Below the pieces are notes generated by a model. It saw nothing but the letters and a program-made list of their open reading frames with translations, was not told where the DNA came from and did no database searches. A stretch of 64,000 nt of DNA from Acrocarpospora macrocephala (lineage in GTDB: Bacteria; Actinomycetota; Actinomycetes; Streptosporangiales; Streptosporangiaceae): the NCBI RefSeq assembly GCF_009687865.1, contig NZ_BLAE01000012.1:126502-190501 (forward strand). Reading direction: 5' to 3'. Shown here in pieces: positions 8,259-16,356 of the stretch (positions are counted from its first letter, which is position 1; the number at the start of each line of letters is the position of its first letter). A program made the position numbers and the translations under genes.

Positions 8259-9286
8259 TGCTCGTCCGCCTGCGTCTCGGTGACCTCCATGGAGCCTTCG
8301 CTGTAGTTGATCCGCGCGTGTGTTCCGGGCACGTTCCACTGGTTCCTGATGGCGGTGCCGTGCTCCCCGGTGGCGAGCACGTCCACTTTCTCGATCTTCG
8401 GCTGGATCGTCTCGGCAGGCTGTTCGGATTCGTTTTCGGTCATGGAACGCTCCTTTGACTGATCGACCAGGGTGATGGTGGCGCCTTGGGCCTTGAGCTG
8501 ACGGTTGAGGCGATGGAGTTCGGGCGCGGCGACCAGGCCGAGGTCGGTCAGGCGGTCCTCGATCTGCTCGAACGCGCGGATCGCGTCACCGGCGCCACCG
8601 GCCCGGCTGAGCGAGAGCATGTACAGGCCGGTGACGATCTCGTTCGGCACCGGTTCGCTGGAAAGCTGGGTGAGCGCGGGCAGCAGCTCCACGTGGTGGC
8701 CCATCTCGGTCCGGGCCTCCAGCCAGGCGATCAGGGTGTTCTGGTAGCTCTGCTGGAGCGAGCCTCGGTACCCGGCTGCCCACAGACCGTTCAGTCCCGC
8801 CAGCGGTTCACCCCCGCGCAGCCCTTGGGGGATCTCGCCCCACTGCCGCAGGGCTTGCTCGGCGATCCGGACGAACTCGCCCTTGTCCGTGGCGGCCTGG
8901 GCGAGTTTCACCAGATCCTCGAACCGGTAGGCGTCGACCGCCACCTCGGGGCCGACCAGCAGGCGATACCCCTCCCGCTTGTGGTTGTCCGGGATCAGAG
9001 CCCCCGCATCCGGATGCGCGACGCGCAGCTTCGTGCGCAGCTTGTCCATGTGGCTGTAGAACAGGCTGATCGGATTGTCCGGTTCGGCCTGCCCCTTCCT
9101 TCGGCCTTCCTCGCCGAGCCGTTCCGTCAGCTGCGCGGCGGACAGCGCGCCACCCCGGAGCTCGATCAGGGACGCCAGCAGCAGCTGGGACTTGGGGGGC
9201 AGGTCAACCGGTTCGCCGCGGACGTGAACCTTGACCCGTCCGAGGAGCGAAACGTCAAGCAGGGGACTTTTGTTGAGGTCTGTCAT
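8255..9286 (-). CDS. SARP-type (BTAD) transcriptional regulator with amyloid-like tail
   Basis: A 343-residue regulator. Residues 10-110 read as an OmpR-like winged helix (VSLLGRVKVHVRGEPVDL, LLLASLIELRGG, REGYRLLVGPE) and 115-270 as the bacterial transcriptional activation domain with TPR-like helices (SLQQSYQNTLIAWLEA, ALTQLSSEP). That order is typical of SARP/AfsR regulators that activate operons by binding direct repeats. Unusually, the last 75 residues form a charged linker followed by GTAIRNQWNVP...RINYSEGSMEV, matching the motif in the NTPase encoded next. ATG at 9286 has GGTGG upstream. It is first gene of the four-gene operon and diverges from the DUF397 gene. A second in-frame ATG with a strong SD lies inside it at 8443. 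Confidence 0.82.
   Translation of the reverse strand: MTDLNKSPLLDVSLLGRVKVHVRGEPVDLPPKSQLLLASLIELRGGALSAAQLTERLGEEGRRKGQAEPDNPISLFYSHMDKLRTKLRVAHPDAGALIPDNHKREGYRLLVGPEVAVDAYRFEDLVKLAQAATDKGEFVRIAEQALRQWGEIPQGLRGGEPLAGLNGLWAAGYRGSLQQSYQNTLIAWLEARTEMGHHVELLPALTQLSSEPVPNEIVTGLYMLSLSRAGGAGDAIRAFEQIEDRLTDLGLVAAPELHRLNRQLKAQGATITLVDQSKERSMTENESEQPAETIQPKIEKVDVLATGEHGTAIRNQWNVPGTHARINYSEGSMEVTETQADEQ
8270..8359 (-). other. amyloid-signalling-like motif, regulator copy
   Basis: Codons 310-339 of the SARP-type gene, at its very C-terminus. Core GTAIRNQWNVP, then ARINYSEGSMEV. It is the partner of the motif at 7956-8048. C-terminal placement on the effector and N-terminal placement on the NTPase is the arrangement of known NLR/effector amyloid pairs. 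Inference from similarity and position only. Confidence 0.55.
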
Positions 9287-9352
9287 ACGAATCCACCATC
9301 CAAGGCGAGGTTTCCGCGAGCCTTTCGGCTAACCACGGCGTCGATGCTGGTG

Positions 9353-9377
9353 CCACGGCCGGAAGGACCGGCCGTGG
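9353..9377. promoter_or_regulatory. perfect 10-bp inverted repeat in divergent promoter region
   Basis: CCACGGCCGG - AAGGA - CCGGCCGTGG, directly followed by GAAGGGG, the likely SD of the DUF397 gene at 9390. It lies in the 103-bp gap between two divergent starts (9286 minus, 9390 plus). It may be an operator, or an RNA hairpin that controls access to the SD. No terminator-like T-run follows. Confidence 0.5.
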
Positions 9378-9389
9378 AAGGGGAACATC

Positions 9390-9593
9390 ATGGAGAGCAA
9401 GAGCTGGCGCAAGAGCACCTTCAGCGGGTCCGTCGGGGAGTGTGTGGAGGTCGCGGTGCTGAACACGATCGCGGTTCGCGATTCGAAGAATCCGCACGGG
9501 GCCGTCCTCTACTTCACGCCCGGCGAGTGGCGGGCGTTCTGCGCGGGGGTGCGGAACGGGCAGTTCGAGGTCCGCGAGGGAACCTTCGCCTGA
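9390..9593 (+). CDS. DUF397 domain small protein
   Basis: A 67-residue protein of the actinomycete DUF397 family: W-RKSTFSGS near the N-terminus, ECVEVAVL, IAVRDSKNP and a final W-x-AF. Members are small soluble proteins almost always next to an XRE/DUF5753 regulator, and are thought to act with it in developmental or antibiotic control; the biochemistry is unknown. The expected partner (9665-10558) is present but on the opposite strand, tail to tail, rather than in the usual tandem order. AAGGGG is placed 6 nt before the ATG. Confidence 0.9.
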   Translation: MESKSWRKSTFSGSVGECVEVAVLNTIAVRDSKNPHGAVLYFTPGEWRAFCAGVRNGQFEVREGTFA

Positions 9594-9604
9594 GGGGCGA
9601 GAAC

Positions 9605-9636
9605 GGGGGCCGCGGCCAAGGGGTCGCGGCCCTTCT
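9605..9636. terminator. hairpin terminator between convergent DUF397 and XRE genes
   Basis: GGGCCGCGGCC pairs with GGTCGCGGCCC (one G-T pair) around a 4-nt loop, followed by CTTCTC. Its position between two convergent stops (9593 and 9665) suggests it serves both directions. Confidence 0.65.
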
Positions 9637-9664
9637 CGTGGGGGCGGGGCTGGCCCGAGCATGG

Positions 9665-10558
9665 CTAGCTCATCTCGGTGCGTACCTCGGTGGCGAGTTC
9701 GGTGAGGAACTCTCGTGCGGCATCGTCAAAGATCGCCATCTCGGTGAGCAGCGACCATTGCTTCTCGTACAGCGTGATATCGAAGTCGGGGATGGTGAGC
9801 CTGGCGTGGTTGGTCTCCACCTCCACGAAGGTTTCCGCGGTGTCGTCGTCGCCGCCGTACACCGGACCGTAGATGACGAAGCCGTGCAGCGGCAGGACGG
9901 TCGGTCGGCGGTCATGCGGGATCAGCCCGATGGAGACGTTGTCCAGCGTGCTCACGGACGCGAGGCGGTCCCACTGCGCGAGCAGCTGGGCCGGCGAGCC
10001 CGGCCGCCAGCGCAGCGCCGCCTCGGTGATCAGGAACTCGAAGCGCCGGTCGCCCTCGTAGAGGGCCTCCTGCCGGAACAGGCGGCTCGCCGTCGCGGCG
10101 GCCAGGTCCTCCTTCTCGTACGGCAAGACCGACATCGCGAACACCGCGCGCGCGTACGCCGCCGTCTGGAGCAACCCGGGGATGACCGCGCACTGGAAGT
10201 TGCGCACCAGGCGGACGGCGGACTCCCGCTCCTGGAAGTCGTCCTGCAGATGCGGCTTGCCCTGGAGCGCGGTACGCCAGGCGTGGCTTTCGTAGACGGC
10301 GGCCTGGGTCAGGTCGGCCAGCCGTTCGCGGGTGTCCAGGGGCGCGTCGACGGCCTCCGCCCAGCGCTGGACTTCCGGCAGGGAGGGCATCGTCACTCCC
10401 GATTCGATCCGCGACACCTTGGACTGGCTGATCTGGACCCGGTGGGCGAGCTCACGACCGGACAGGCCGGACAGGTCCCGCAGGCGGCGCAACGTGGCCG
10501 CGAGCCGCAAGCGGCGCGCGCGAGAATCGCTCCCCTCGCCTTCCGACACATCGGCCAC
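9665..10558 (-). CDS. XRE-family regulator with DUF5753 domain
   Basis: A 297-residue DNA-binding protein. The N-terminal helix-turn-helix is clear (LRRLRDLSGLSGRELA, ISQSKVSRIESG, residues about 20-60). The remainder is the DUF5753 ligand/partner domain, with the family hallmarks AVIPGLLQTAAYARAV, R-x5-FRQEALYEG, EFLITEAALRWR and WSLLTEMAI near the end. Proteins of this type pair with DUF397 proteins such as the one at 9390. A GTG start at 10558 is used, with GGGGAG 8 nt upstream. The target operator is not evident. Confidence 0.9.
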   Translation of the reverse strand: MADVSEGEGSDSRARRLRLAATLRRLRDLSGLSGRELAHRVQISQSKVSRIESGVTMPSLPEVQRWAEAVDAPLDTRERLADLTQAAVYESHAWRTALQGKPHLQDDFQERESAVRLVRNFQCAVIPGLLQTAAYARAVFAMSVLPYEKEDLAAATASRLFRQEALYEGDRRFEFLITEAALRWRPGSPAQLLAQWDRLASVSTLDNVSIGLIPHDRRPTVLPLHGFVIYGPVYGGDDDTAETFVEVETNHARLTIPDFDITLYEKQWSLLTEMAIFDDAAREFLTELATEVRTEMS

Positions 10559-10707
10559 GTCGCTGTCTCCCCATTACCATGCGCGCTGATTCAAACTGAC
10601 CCAGGCTGAATCAGCCCCCGTGACACGCAGTTAATGTAGACGCCGGATGGGGTCCCGGGCTGCTTACCCGGAAGAGATGTGACTGATTCGATACGATTCG
10701 CGCTGAT

Positions 10708-11934
10708 CTATTTGTGGGCGTAGCCGCCGCTTGCGTAAGCGGAGGTGGGGAGGAGGTTGAGGAAGGTTTCGGTGAGGCTTTCGTTGAATTTGATCTGGGT
10801 GTTCCAGGTGAGGGGGATGGCGCGGGCCAGGGTTCGGGTGTTGCGGGTGGCCAGGGCGGTTGGGGGGATGAGGGCCTGGGCGGGGGTGCGGCGGATGGCG
10901 TACAGGTCGGCGATGGGGTCGCCGTTGATGTGGCGGAAGGTGGCGTTGACGGTTTCTGTGCTGATGGGTGGGAGCACGGTGGCCAGGGAGAAGAGGCCGG
11001 AGGTGGCGCGGACGGATTCGGTGACGAGGGCGCGGGAGTTGGCGTCGGGGGGCTGGTTGGTGGCATCGACGACGGTGAGGAGTTGGCGGGCGGTGGTGTG
11101 GTCGGTGATCCGCCGGTAGAAGCGGGGGTCGATGCCGAGCAGGTGGGCGATGTACCACCACGTCCGGTAGAGGTCGGAAATTTCGCTGGAAGTCAGGTCG
11201 TAGCCGAGGCGGGAGAGGCAGCCGTACGAGATGGGCAGGAAGTCGAGCCAGGTGCGGGCCAGGTCGACCTGGCTGATGGGCGTGCCGAAGGCGGCGACGT
11301 TCCAGCCGTTGGCGAGGGTTCTGGCGCGGGCTTGGGCGTGCAGCATGCGCACCTGCAGGGTGGCGACGTAGCCACGACCTCCGACGCGAAGCGCACCGGG
11401 CTGCATACAGCGAAGCAGCCAGTCGGTGGTCTCCAGGAGGCGGCGCTGGGTGCTGTTGATGAGCTCGCCGGTGCCGATCAGGACGGCGGCGATGGCGGGC
11501 GAGCTGTAGGTGTGGGTCAGGGCGCCTAGCGCCAGGGTGAGCGCGTGCGCAGGCAGCGGGATGGACATGAATGTCCGGGATCCACCCGTGTACGTCGAGG
11601 GGGTGACCCACGGGGGAATCGTCTCGTTGGCCCGGAGGAACGCGGCGAGCGCGGGCGGCGGGTCGACGAGGGATTTCAGACCCTGCGCGATGCCGCTCTG
11701 GAGGAGTTTCTTGCCGTCCGAGCCGAGCAGCACGAGTTCGGCCACCACCGCGTCGGCGAGCGGGTCGCCGACGTGGAGCATCTCGCCGATGAAACGATCT
11801 GAGTGCTCGTCCCCTCGCTGGGTGGGCCAGGGGGCCGCGGCGTGCGCGGGCCAGCGGCCGAGGGTCGCCAGACCGAGCCCGGAGGTCGCGCCGAGGAACA
11901 TCATGCGGCGTCGGGTGAGGGTGGTCGCCTGCAT
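10708..11934 (-). CDS. Tat-exported DUF2236 (MpaB/Lcp-like) haem oxygenase family protein
   Basis: A 408-residue protein with a twin-arginine signal (TRRRMMFLGA followed by a hydrophobic stretch and AHAAA), so probably folded in the cytoplasm and exported. The body fits DUF2236, the oxygenase family including fungal MpaB and the rubber-cleaving latex-clearing protein Lcp: DPPPALAAFLRA, PPWV, then STQRRLLETTDWLL and VRMLHAQARART, where Lcp proteins place conserved Arg/Thr and the axial haem His. Its length matches Streptomyces Lcp (about 400). Whether it cleaves polyisoprene or another lipid cannot be told. It stands alone; the upstream GH13 operon ends with its own terminator. Confidence 0.75.
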   Translation of the reverse strand: MQATTLTRRRMMFLGATSGLGLATLGRWPAHAAAPWPTQRGDEHSDRFIGEMLHVGDPLADAVVAELVLLGSDGKKLLQSGIAQGLKSLVDPPPALAAFLRANETIPPWVTPSTYTGGSRTFMSIPLPAHALTLALGALTHTYSSPAIAAVLIGTGELINSTQRRLLETTDWLLRCMQPGALRVGGRGYVATLQVRMLHAQARARTLANGWNVAAFGTPISQVDLARTWLDFLPISYGCLSRLGYDLTSSEISDLYRTWWYIAHLLGIDPRFYRRITDHTTARQLLTVVDATNQPPDANSRALVTESVRATSGLFSLATVLPPISTETVNATFRHINGDPIADLYAIRRTPAQALIPPTALATRNTRTLARAIPLTWNTQIKFNESLTETFLNLLPTSAYASGGYAHK

Positions 11935-12039
11935 TGGAAAATCGAGCTCCCCGGATCGGTGGCTGTCAGCGCACCCGATATACCCCCATGATCGTCAACT
12001 GTTGATCTTCAGCGCGGCAAGACTTCCCGCCGCATGGAA

Positions 12040-12072
12040 GCGGCCCGCCCGGGGTGGGGCCGGGCGGGCCGC
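12040..12072. terminator. strong terminator after the mal operon
   Basis: Perfect 13-bp stem GCGGCCCGCCCGG / CCGGGCGGGCCGC with a 7-nt loop, 60 bp beyond the stop of the GH13 gene that ends at 12134 on the minus strand. Confidence 0.7.
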
Positions 12073-12133
12073 GGGTGGTGTCCCGGTCCGGATCGGCTTG
12101 CTGCAGGAAGGCGTGCCGGATCCGGGCCGGGGG

Positions 12134-13924
12134 TTAGAGGGACCAGACCTGGAAGGTTGGGCCGTCGGCGGGGAGGGTGAGGGTTTCGTCGGTCAGGGTG
12201 GCGTGGGCTCCGCCGTAGACGTTGTGGGGGATGTCGCGGACGAGAGCGGCGGGTAGCTGGAGTGGGGTGTGGGGGGCGCGGGAGGCCAGGATGAGGAGGC
12301 GTTCCTCGGGGGATTCGCGTAGGTAGAGGAGGACGTCTGGGCCTGCATGGAGCCAGCGGAGGCCGCCGTTGCGGAGGGCGGGGTGGGCTCGGCGGAGGGC
12401 GATCAGTTCGCGGTAGACGTCGTAGGTCGGTTCGGCGAAACGTACGGGGTCGTCCCAGGGCATCGGGACGCGGGCGTCTTCGCCGTTGGCGCCTTCGATG
12501 CCGATTTCGTCGCCCATGAACATCATGGGCGTACCGGGATAGGTGAACAGCAACCCGGCGGCGACGGCCACGCGCTCGGCGGTGCCGAGGAAGGTGCGGA
12601 TGCGCGGGCTGTCATGCGAGCTGAGCAGGGTGACGTTGGCGTTGGTGGCCGACCACGGCACGCCGGCCGCGAACGCGCGCATCGTCCGCGCGGTCCGCTC
12701 GCCGGGCAGCGCCCGCAGCGGCAGCGGGATGCCGGGGATGATCGGCCCCCGCTGGTACGGCGTCAGCCATGACCACACCGGCTTGGCGAAACCGGCGTAA
12801 TTCATGACGCCCTGCCAGCCGTCACCGGGCAGATCAGCCGTGTAATCGTGAAAATGCTCCGCGAACAGGAACTTCTCCCCATCGACGACCCCGCGCAACG
12901 CCCGCGCGGCCTCGTGGTAGTGATCTTCCGCGCCCTGCCGCCCGGTCATGTTGGCGACGTCGATCCGCCACCCGTCCAGCCCGTACGGCTGCCGCAGCCA
13001 CCGCGAAGCCACCGCCAGAATGCGCTCCCGCAATTCCGGCGAACTCCAGTTGAGCTTCGGCAGCGAAGGCACGTCGAACCAGGAGACGTACCCGCCGTCG
13101 CCGGTCAGGTAGTAGTACGACGCCTCCGGCGAGGACGGATCGGTCATCGCCCGCCGGAACCACTCGTGCGTGTCGCCGGAGTGGTTCGTGGTCAGGTCCC
13201 CGATGACCCGCATCCCCCGCTGATGCGCGGCGGCCGTGAGCGCGGCCAGCGCGGCGTCCCCACCCAGATGCGGATCCACCTGGTCGAACGAGGTCGCGTT
13301 GTACCGATGGTTGGACGCGGCCGGAAAGAACGGCGTCAGATAGACGACGTCCACTCCCAGCTTGACCAGATAGTCCAGCCGGTCCGCGATCCCGTAGAGG
13401 TCGCCGCCATAGAACTGGATCCCCGCCTGCGGCCCCCGGTCGATGACCTTGTCGTTCCACTGCGCGGGCAACGCCCACTCGGGCGCGGGCAGATCCACCT
13501 GCCCCGACCGAGCAAACCGATCCGGAAATATCTGATAAATCACCGCATCGTCCACCCAGGCGGGCGGGCCGCCGAACGTGGTCAACCGGAAATCGGTGGC
13601 ATCGGTCGGGTCATGGTCACTCAGCCCACCCGCGTGCAGCCAGATGTGCCCGCCATCCCCCCGATCCAGCAGAAACCGGTAACGCGTGTCCGGGTTGTGC
13701 ACCAGCAGGTCGGCCCGCCACCAGACCTCCAGCGCGTCCTGGTGATCGACGACCGCCTGCGCGTACCGCGGTTCGCCGTCGTAAACCGAGCGCGCATAGA
13801 CGGCTTCGACCGGATAGTCGTGCGGAAGGCGTACATAGACAGGAACGATGTCGCCGAGTGAAGGACGTTGTTCCGGCACGTGCAGGGCCGAACCATCATG
13901 GTGCGGCACGAGCGCGACTTTCAT
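12134..13924 (-). CDS. intracellular GH13 neopullulanase/cyclomaltodextrinase-type enzyme
   Basis: A 596-residue enzyme without signal peptide that should hydrolyse cyclodextrins, maltodextrins or pullulan in the cytoplasm. Residues 1-125 form a beta N-terminal domain as in CBM34-bearing members. Catalytic regions: DLTTNH; GWRIDVANM with nucleophile D322; FAEHFHDY with acid/base E356; LLSSHDSPR with D438. The LPKLN sequence after FDVPS is close to MPKLN, the region V signature of the neopullulanase/cyclomaltodextrinase subfamily. ATG at 13924 overlaps the malG stop by 4 bp (ATGA), so it ends the malEFG operon. The longer open frame to 14788 runs through malG and is not protein. Confidence 0.87.
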   Translation of the reverse strand: MKVALVPHHDGSALHVPEQRPSLGDIVPVYVRLPHDYPVEAVYARSVYDGEPRYAQAVVDHQDALEVWWRADLLVHNPDTRYRFLLDRGDGGHIWLHAGGLSDHDPTDATDFRLTTFGGPPAWVDDAVIYQIFPDRFARSGQVDLPAPEWALPAQWNDKVIDRGPQAGIQFYGGDLYGIADRLDYLVKLGVDVVYLTPFFPAASNHRYNATSFDQVDPHLGGDAALAALTAAAHQRGMRVIGDLTTNHSGDTHEWFRRAMTDPSSPEASYYYLTGDGGYVSWFDVPSLPKLNWSSPELRERILAVASRWLRQPYGLDGWRIDVANMTGRQGAEDHYHEAARALRGVVDGEKFLFAEHFHDYTADLPGDGWQGVMNYAGFAKPVWSWLTPYQRGPIIPGIPLPLRALPGERTARTMRAFAAGVPWSATNANVTLLSSHDSPRIRTFLGTAERVAVAAGLLFTYPGTPMMFMGDEIGIEGANGEDARVPMPWDDPVRFAEPTYDVYRELIALRRAHPALRNGGLRWLHAGPDVLLYLRESPEERLLILASRAPHTPLQLPAALVRDIPHNVYGGAHATLTDETLTLPADGPTFQVWSL

Positions 13925-14772
13925 CCCTTTACAGACCCCCTGAGAAGACCGGAAACGATATAACGCTGCAGGAAACGGAAGAGCAGCACGCTGGGGATCG
14001 CCCCGATGAGCGCCCCGGCGGCGAAGACGCCCCAGTTGGCGGAGAGTCGTTCGGAGATCAACGTGTAGAGGCCGACGGCGAGCGTGTGCTCCGACGGCGA
14101 CTGCAGGATCACGCTCGCGACCAGGAACTCGTTGACGGTGTTGATGAACGCCAGCAGCCCGATGACGGCGAGCACGGGCGCGCCAAGCCGCAGGATGATG
14201 GTGAAGAACACCCGCGCGTGGCTTGCGCCGTCCACCTTGGCGGCGTCGTCCAGCTCGCGAGGAATGGAGTCGAAGAACCCCTTGATCAGGAAGGTGTTCA
14301 CCCCCATCGCCCCACCCAGGTAGACCATGACCAGCCCCCACTGGGTGCCCAGCCCGATACCAGGGAAAACGCCCTTGATCCGCGCCATCAGCAGGAAGAT
14401 CGCGACCGCCCCGAGCACCTGCGGAAACATCTGCACGAGCAGCAGTCCCAGCAATCCGAGCCGCCGCCCCCGGAACCGGAACCGGGAGAAGGCATAGGCC
14501 GCGCTGGCCGCGAGCAGCACGGTCAGCACCGCCGTCGCCCCCGCGATGATCATGGTGTTGGCGAACCACCGCGTATACGGCAAAGTCGGCGAGGTGAACA
14601 ACTTGAGGTAGTTGTCCAGCGACGCCCCATCGAACAACGTCGCCGAAGCGGTCAGGGTCCCGCGCGGATTGAGCGACGCGCTGATCACGAAGACCAGCGG
14701 AAACAGCGCGAACGCCAGCATGAAGAACCCGACCAGATGCCGCCATCCGGTGTCGGCCAGCCAGCGCCTCAT
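13921..14772 (-). CDS. malG: maltooligosaccharide ABC transporter permease, MalG type
   Basis: A 283-residue inner-membrane permease with six predicted helices. The cytoplasmic EAA loop that docks the ATPase is ELDDAAKVDGASHARVFF (about 185-202). The start overlaps the end of the preceding permease by 4 bp (ATGA) and its own stop overlaps the GH13 gene, so the operon is translationally coupled. No ATPase gene is present; in actinomycetes such importers commonly share the MsiK ATPase encoded elsewhere. Substrate assignment to maltodextrin or cyclodextrin rests on context. Confidence 0.88.
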   Translation of the reverse strand: MRRWLADTGWRHLVGFFMLAFALFPLVFVISASLNPRGTLTASATLFDGASLDNYLKLFTSPTLPYTRWFANTMIIAGATAVLTVLLAASAAYAFSRFRFRGRRLGLLGLLLVQMFPQVLGAVAIFLLMARIKGVFPGIGLGTQWGLVMVYLGGAMGVNTFLIKGFFDSIPRELDDAAKVDGASHARVFFTIILRLGAPVLAVIGLLAFINTVNEFLVASVILQSPSEHTLAVGLYTLISERLSANWGVFAAGALIGAIPSVLLFRFLQRYIVSGLLRGSVKG

Positions 14773-16352
14773 GAGTACGTCTCCTCAAGCGAGCGCGTCC
14801 GCCGCAGCCCGAAGGCCGAGATACCCGCCACGATAACGAAGATCATCGCGGACATCGCGGAGGCGAACCCCCACTCCCGCCCGGCCCCGCCAAACGCGAT
14901 CTTGTACACCATCGAGATCAGCAGATCCGTGCTGCCCAGCGTGATCGGCGCCTCCGGCAGGTTGGGCCCACCCCCGGTGACGAAGTAGATCACCGTGAAG
15001 TTGTTGAAGTTGAACGCGAACGCGGCCACCAGCAACGGCGCCGTCGACACCAGCAACAACGGCAACGTGACCCGCCGGAAATGCTGCCACGCACTCGCGC
15101 CGTCGATCTTCGCCGCCTCGTTGAGCTCGGCTGGAATCGCCTGCAACGCCCCAGTGCAGATCAGGAACATGTACGGGAACCCCAGCCACAGATTGACCAG
15201 CAACACGCTGCCCTTGGCCAGCCACGGATCATTCAGCCAGGGCACGTCGGCCCCACCGAGCAACGTCTGGTTCACAAACCCGAACGTCTGATTGAGCATG
15301 CCCGTCCACACCAGCGCGCTCAGGAACGACGGCACCGCATACGGCAACACCAGCAACGACCGATAAAGATTGCGCCCCTTCATCCCGGTCTTGTTCAACG
15401 CCAGCGCCAGCAGCAACCCGATCGCGAAGTTGAACAGCACCGACAGCGCCGCGAACACGAACGTCCAGATGAACACCGAGACGAACGGCCCGCGCAACCG
15501 CGTGTCGGTCAGCACCCGCGCGAAGTTGTCGAACCCGACGTTCTCCGTCCAGCCCGGCGTGAGGGTGCTCCCGTCGGCGGCCTCGTAATACCCCGAATGG
15601 GAAGCCGTGTAGACCTTGCCGCTCTCCACATCGGTCAGCGTGTCGGCGGCAGGATCATGCCGCAGCGTCGGCCGGGCCAGGAACCCGGTGACCCCGTCCT
15701 GGGTACGCAACGCGCCCTGCGCGCCGAGCGGCACCCGCAGATCCAGCACCTCCTCCTGGCGCGTGGTCAGGTCACGCAACTCCAGCGTGCGATACCCCTC
15801 CACCGCCGTGGCCTTACCGGAGGAATCCCGCGTGATCCCCTCGGTCACCGGCTCACCGCCCACGGTGACCTGGCCGGCCGGGTCGGTGGCGAGCAGCTCC
15901 AGCGTGCCATCGCTCCCGGTGACCACCGCGACCTTGTAGAGCGGGCTGTCCGGAACACGCTTCTCCGAAACCGCGAGAATGTGCTCAAGCGCGCGCGGTT
16001 TCTCCAGGTTGTGGCCGTCGCCCACGTTGGTGAACGCCGCCGCCGCGGTGTGGACGACGATGTAGACCTGGAAGACCAGTAGGAACAGCAGGCCTGGCAC
16101 CAGGTACTTGCCCGCCTCGACCCGCTTGCTGAAGTACACGTAGTCGGCGACCACGGTGGCGATCGCGACGAAGCCGAAGATTCCCCAGTCGCCGACGGCG
16201 AAGGCCGTCAGCAGGCCGTAGACGGCCAGGGCGTTGATGGCGCCGAGCAGCGCGATCTTGCCGATCAGCGCCGCGGTGGAGGTGGACCCGCCCTCGGCCA
16301 GACGCGGGCGGTGAGCGCCGACGCGCTCACCGCCCTTGGTGGTCAATCCCAC
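14769..16352 (-). CDS. malF: maltooligosaccharide ABC transporter permease, MalF type
   Basis: A 527-residue permease. Several helices lie within residues 28-115, followed by a large extracytoplasmic domain (about 115-275), as in enterobacterial MalF where the P2 loop contacts the binding protein. This is longer than the ~300 residues of most actinomycete sugar permeases. The C-terminal half has five or six helices and the EAA loop ELNEAAKIDGASAWQHFRR. GTG start at 16352 lies 4 bp after the malE stop; the 3' end overlaps malG by 4 bp. Confidence 0.88.
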   Translation of the reverse strand: MGLTTKGGERVGAHRPRLAEGGSTSTAALIGKIALLGAINALAVYGLLTAFAVGDWGIFGFVAIATVVADYVYFSKRVEAGKYLVPGLLFLLVFQVYIVVHTAAAAFTNVGDGHNLEKPRALEHILAVSEKRVPDSPLYKVAVVTGSDGTLELLATDPAGQVTVGGEPVTEGITRDSSGKATAVEGYRTLELRDLTTRQEEVLDLRVPLGAQGALRTQDGVTGFLARPTLRHDPAADTLTDVESGKVYTASHSGYYEAADGSTLTPGWTENVGFDNFARVLTDTRLRGPFVSVFIWTFVFAALSVLFNFAIGLLLALALNKTGMKGRNLYRSLLVLPYAVPSFLSALVWTGMLNQTFGFVNQTLLGGADVPWLNDPWLAKGSVLLVNLWLGFPYMFLICTGALQAIPAELNEAAKIDGASAWQHFRRVTLPLLLVSTAPLLVAAFAFNFNNFTVIYFVTGGGPNLPEAPITLGSTDLLISMVYKIAFGGAGREWGFASAMSAMIFVIVAGISAFGLRRTRSLEETYS

Positions 16353-16356
16353 AAGA

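Noticed and set aside
8486-10609. 707-codon plus-strand open frame
   Set aside because: It lies antisense to the SARP and XRE genes and reads as Gly/Val/Leu-rich sequence produced by high-GC codons in the opposite strand; no motif or SD.
13925-14788. N-terminal extension of the intracellular GH13 enzyme
   Set aside because: This part is antireading of malG in another frame on the same strand; the ATGA junction at 13924-13921 marks the true start.
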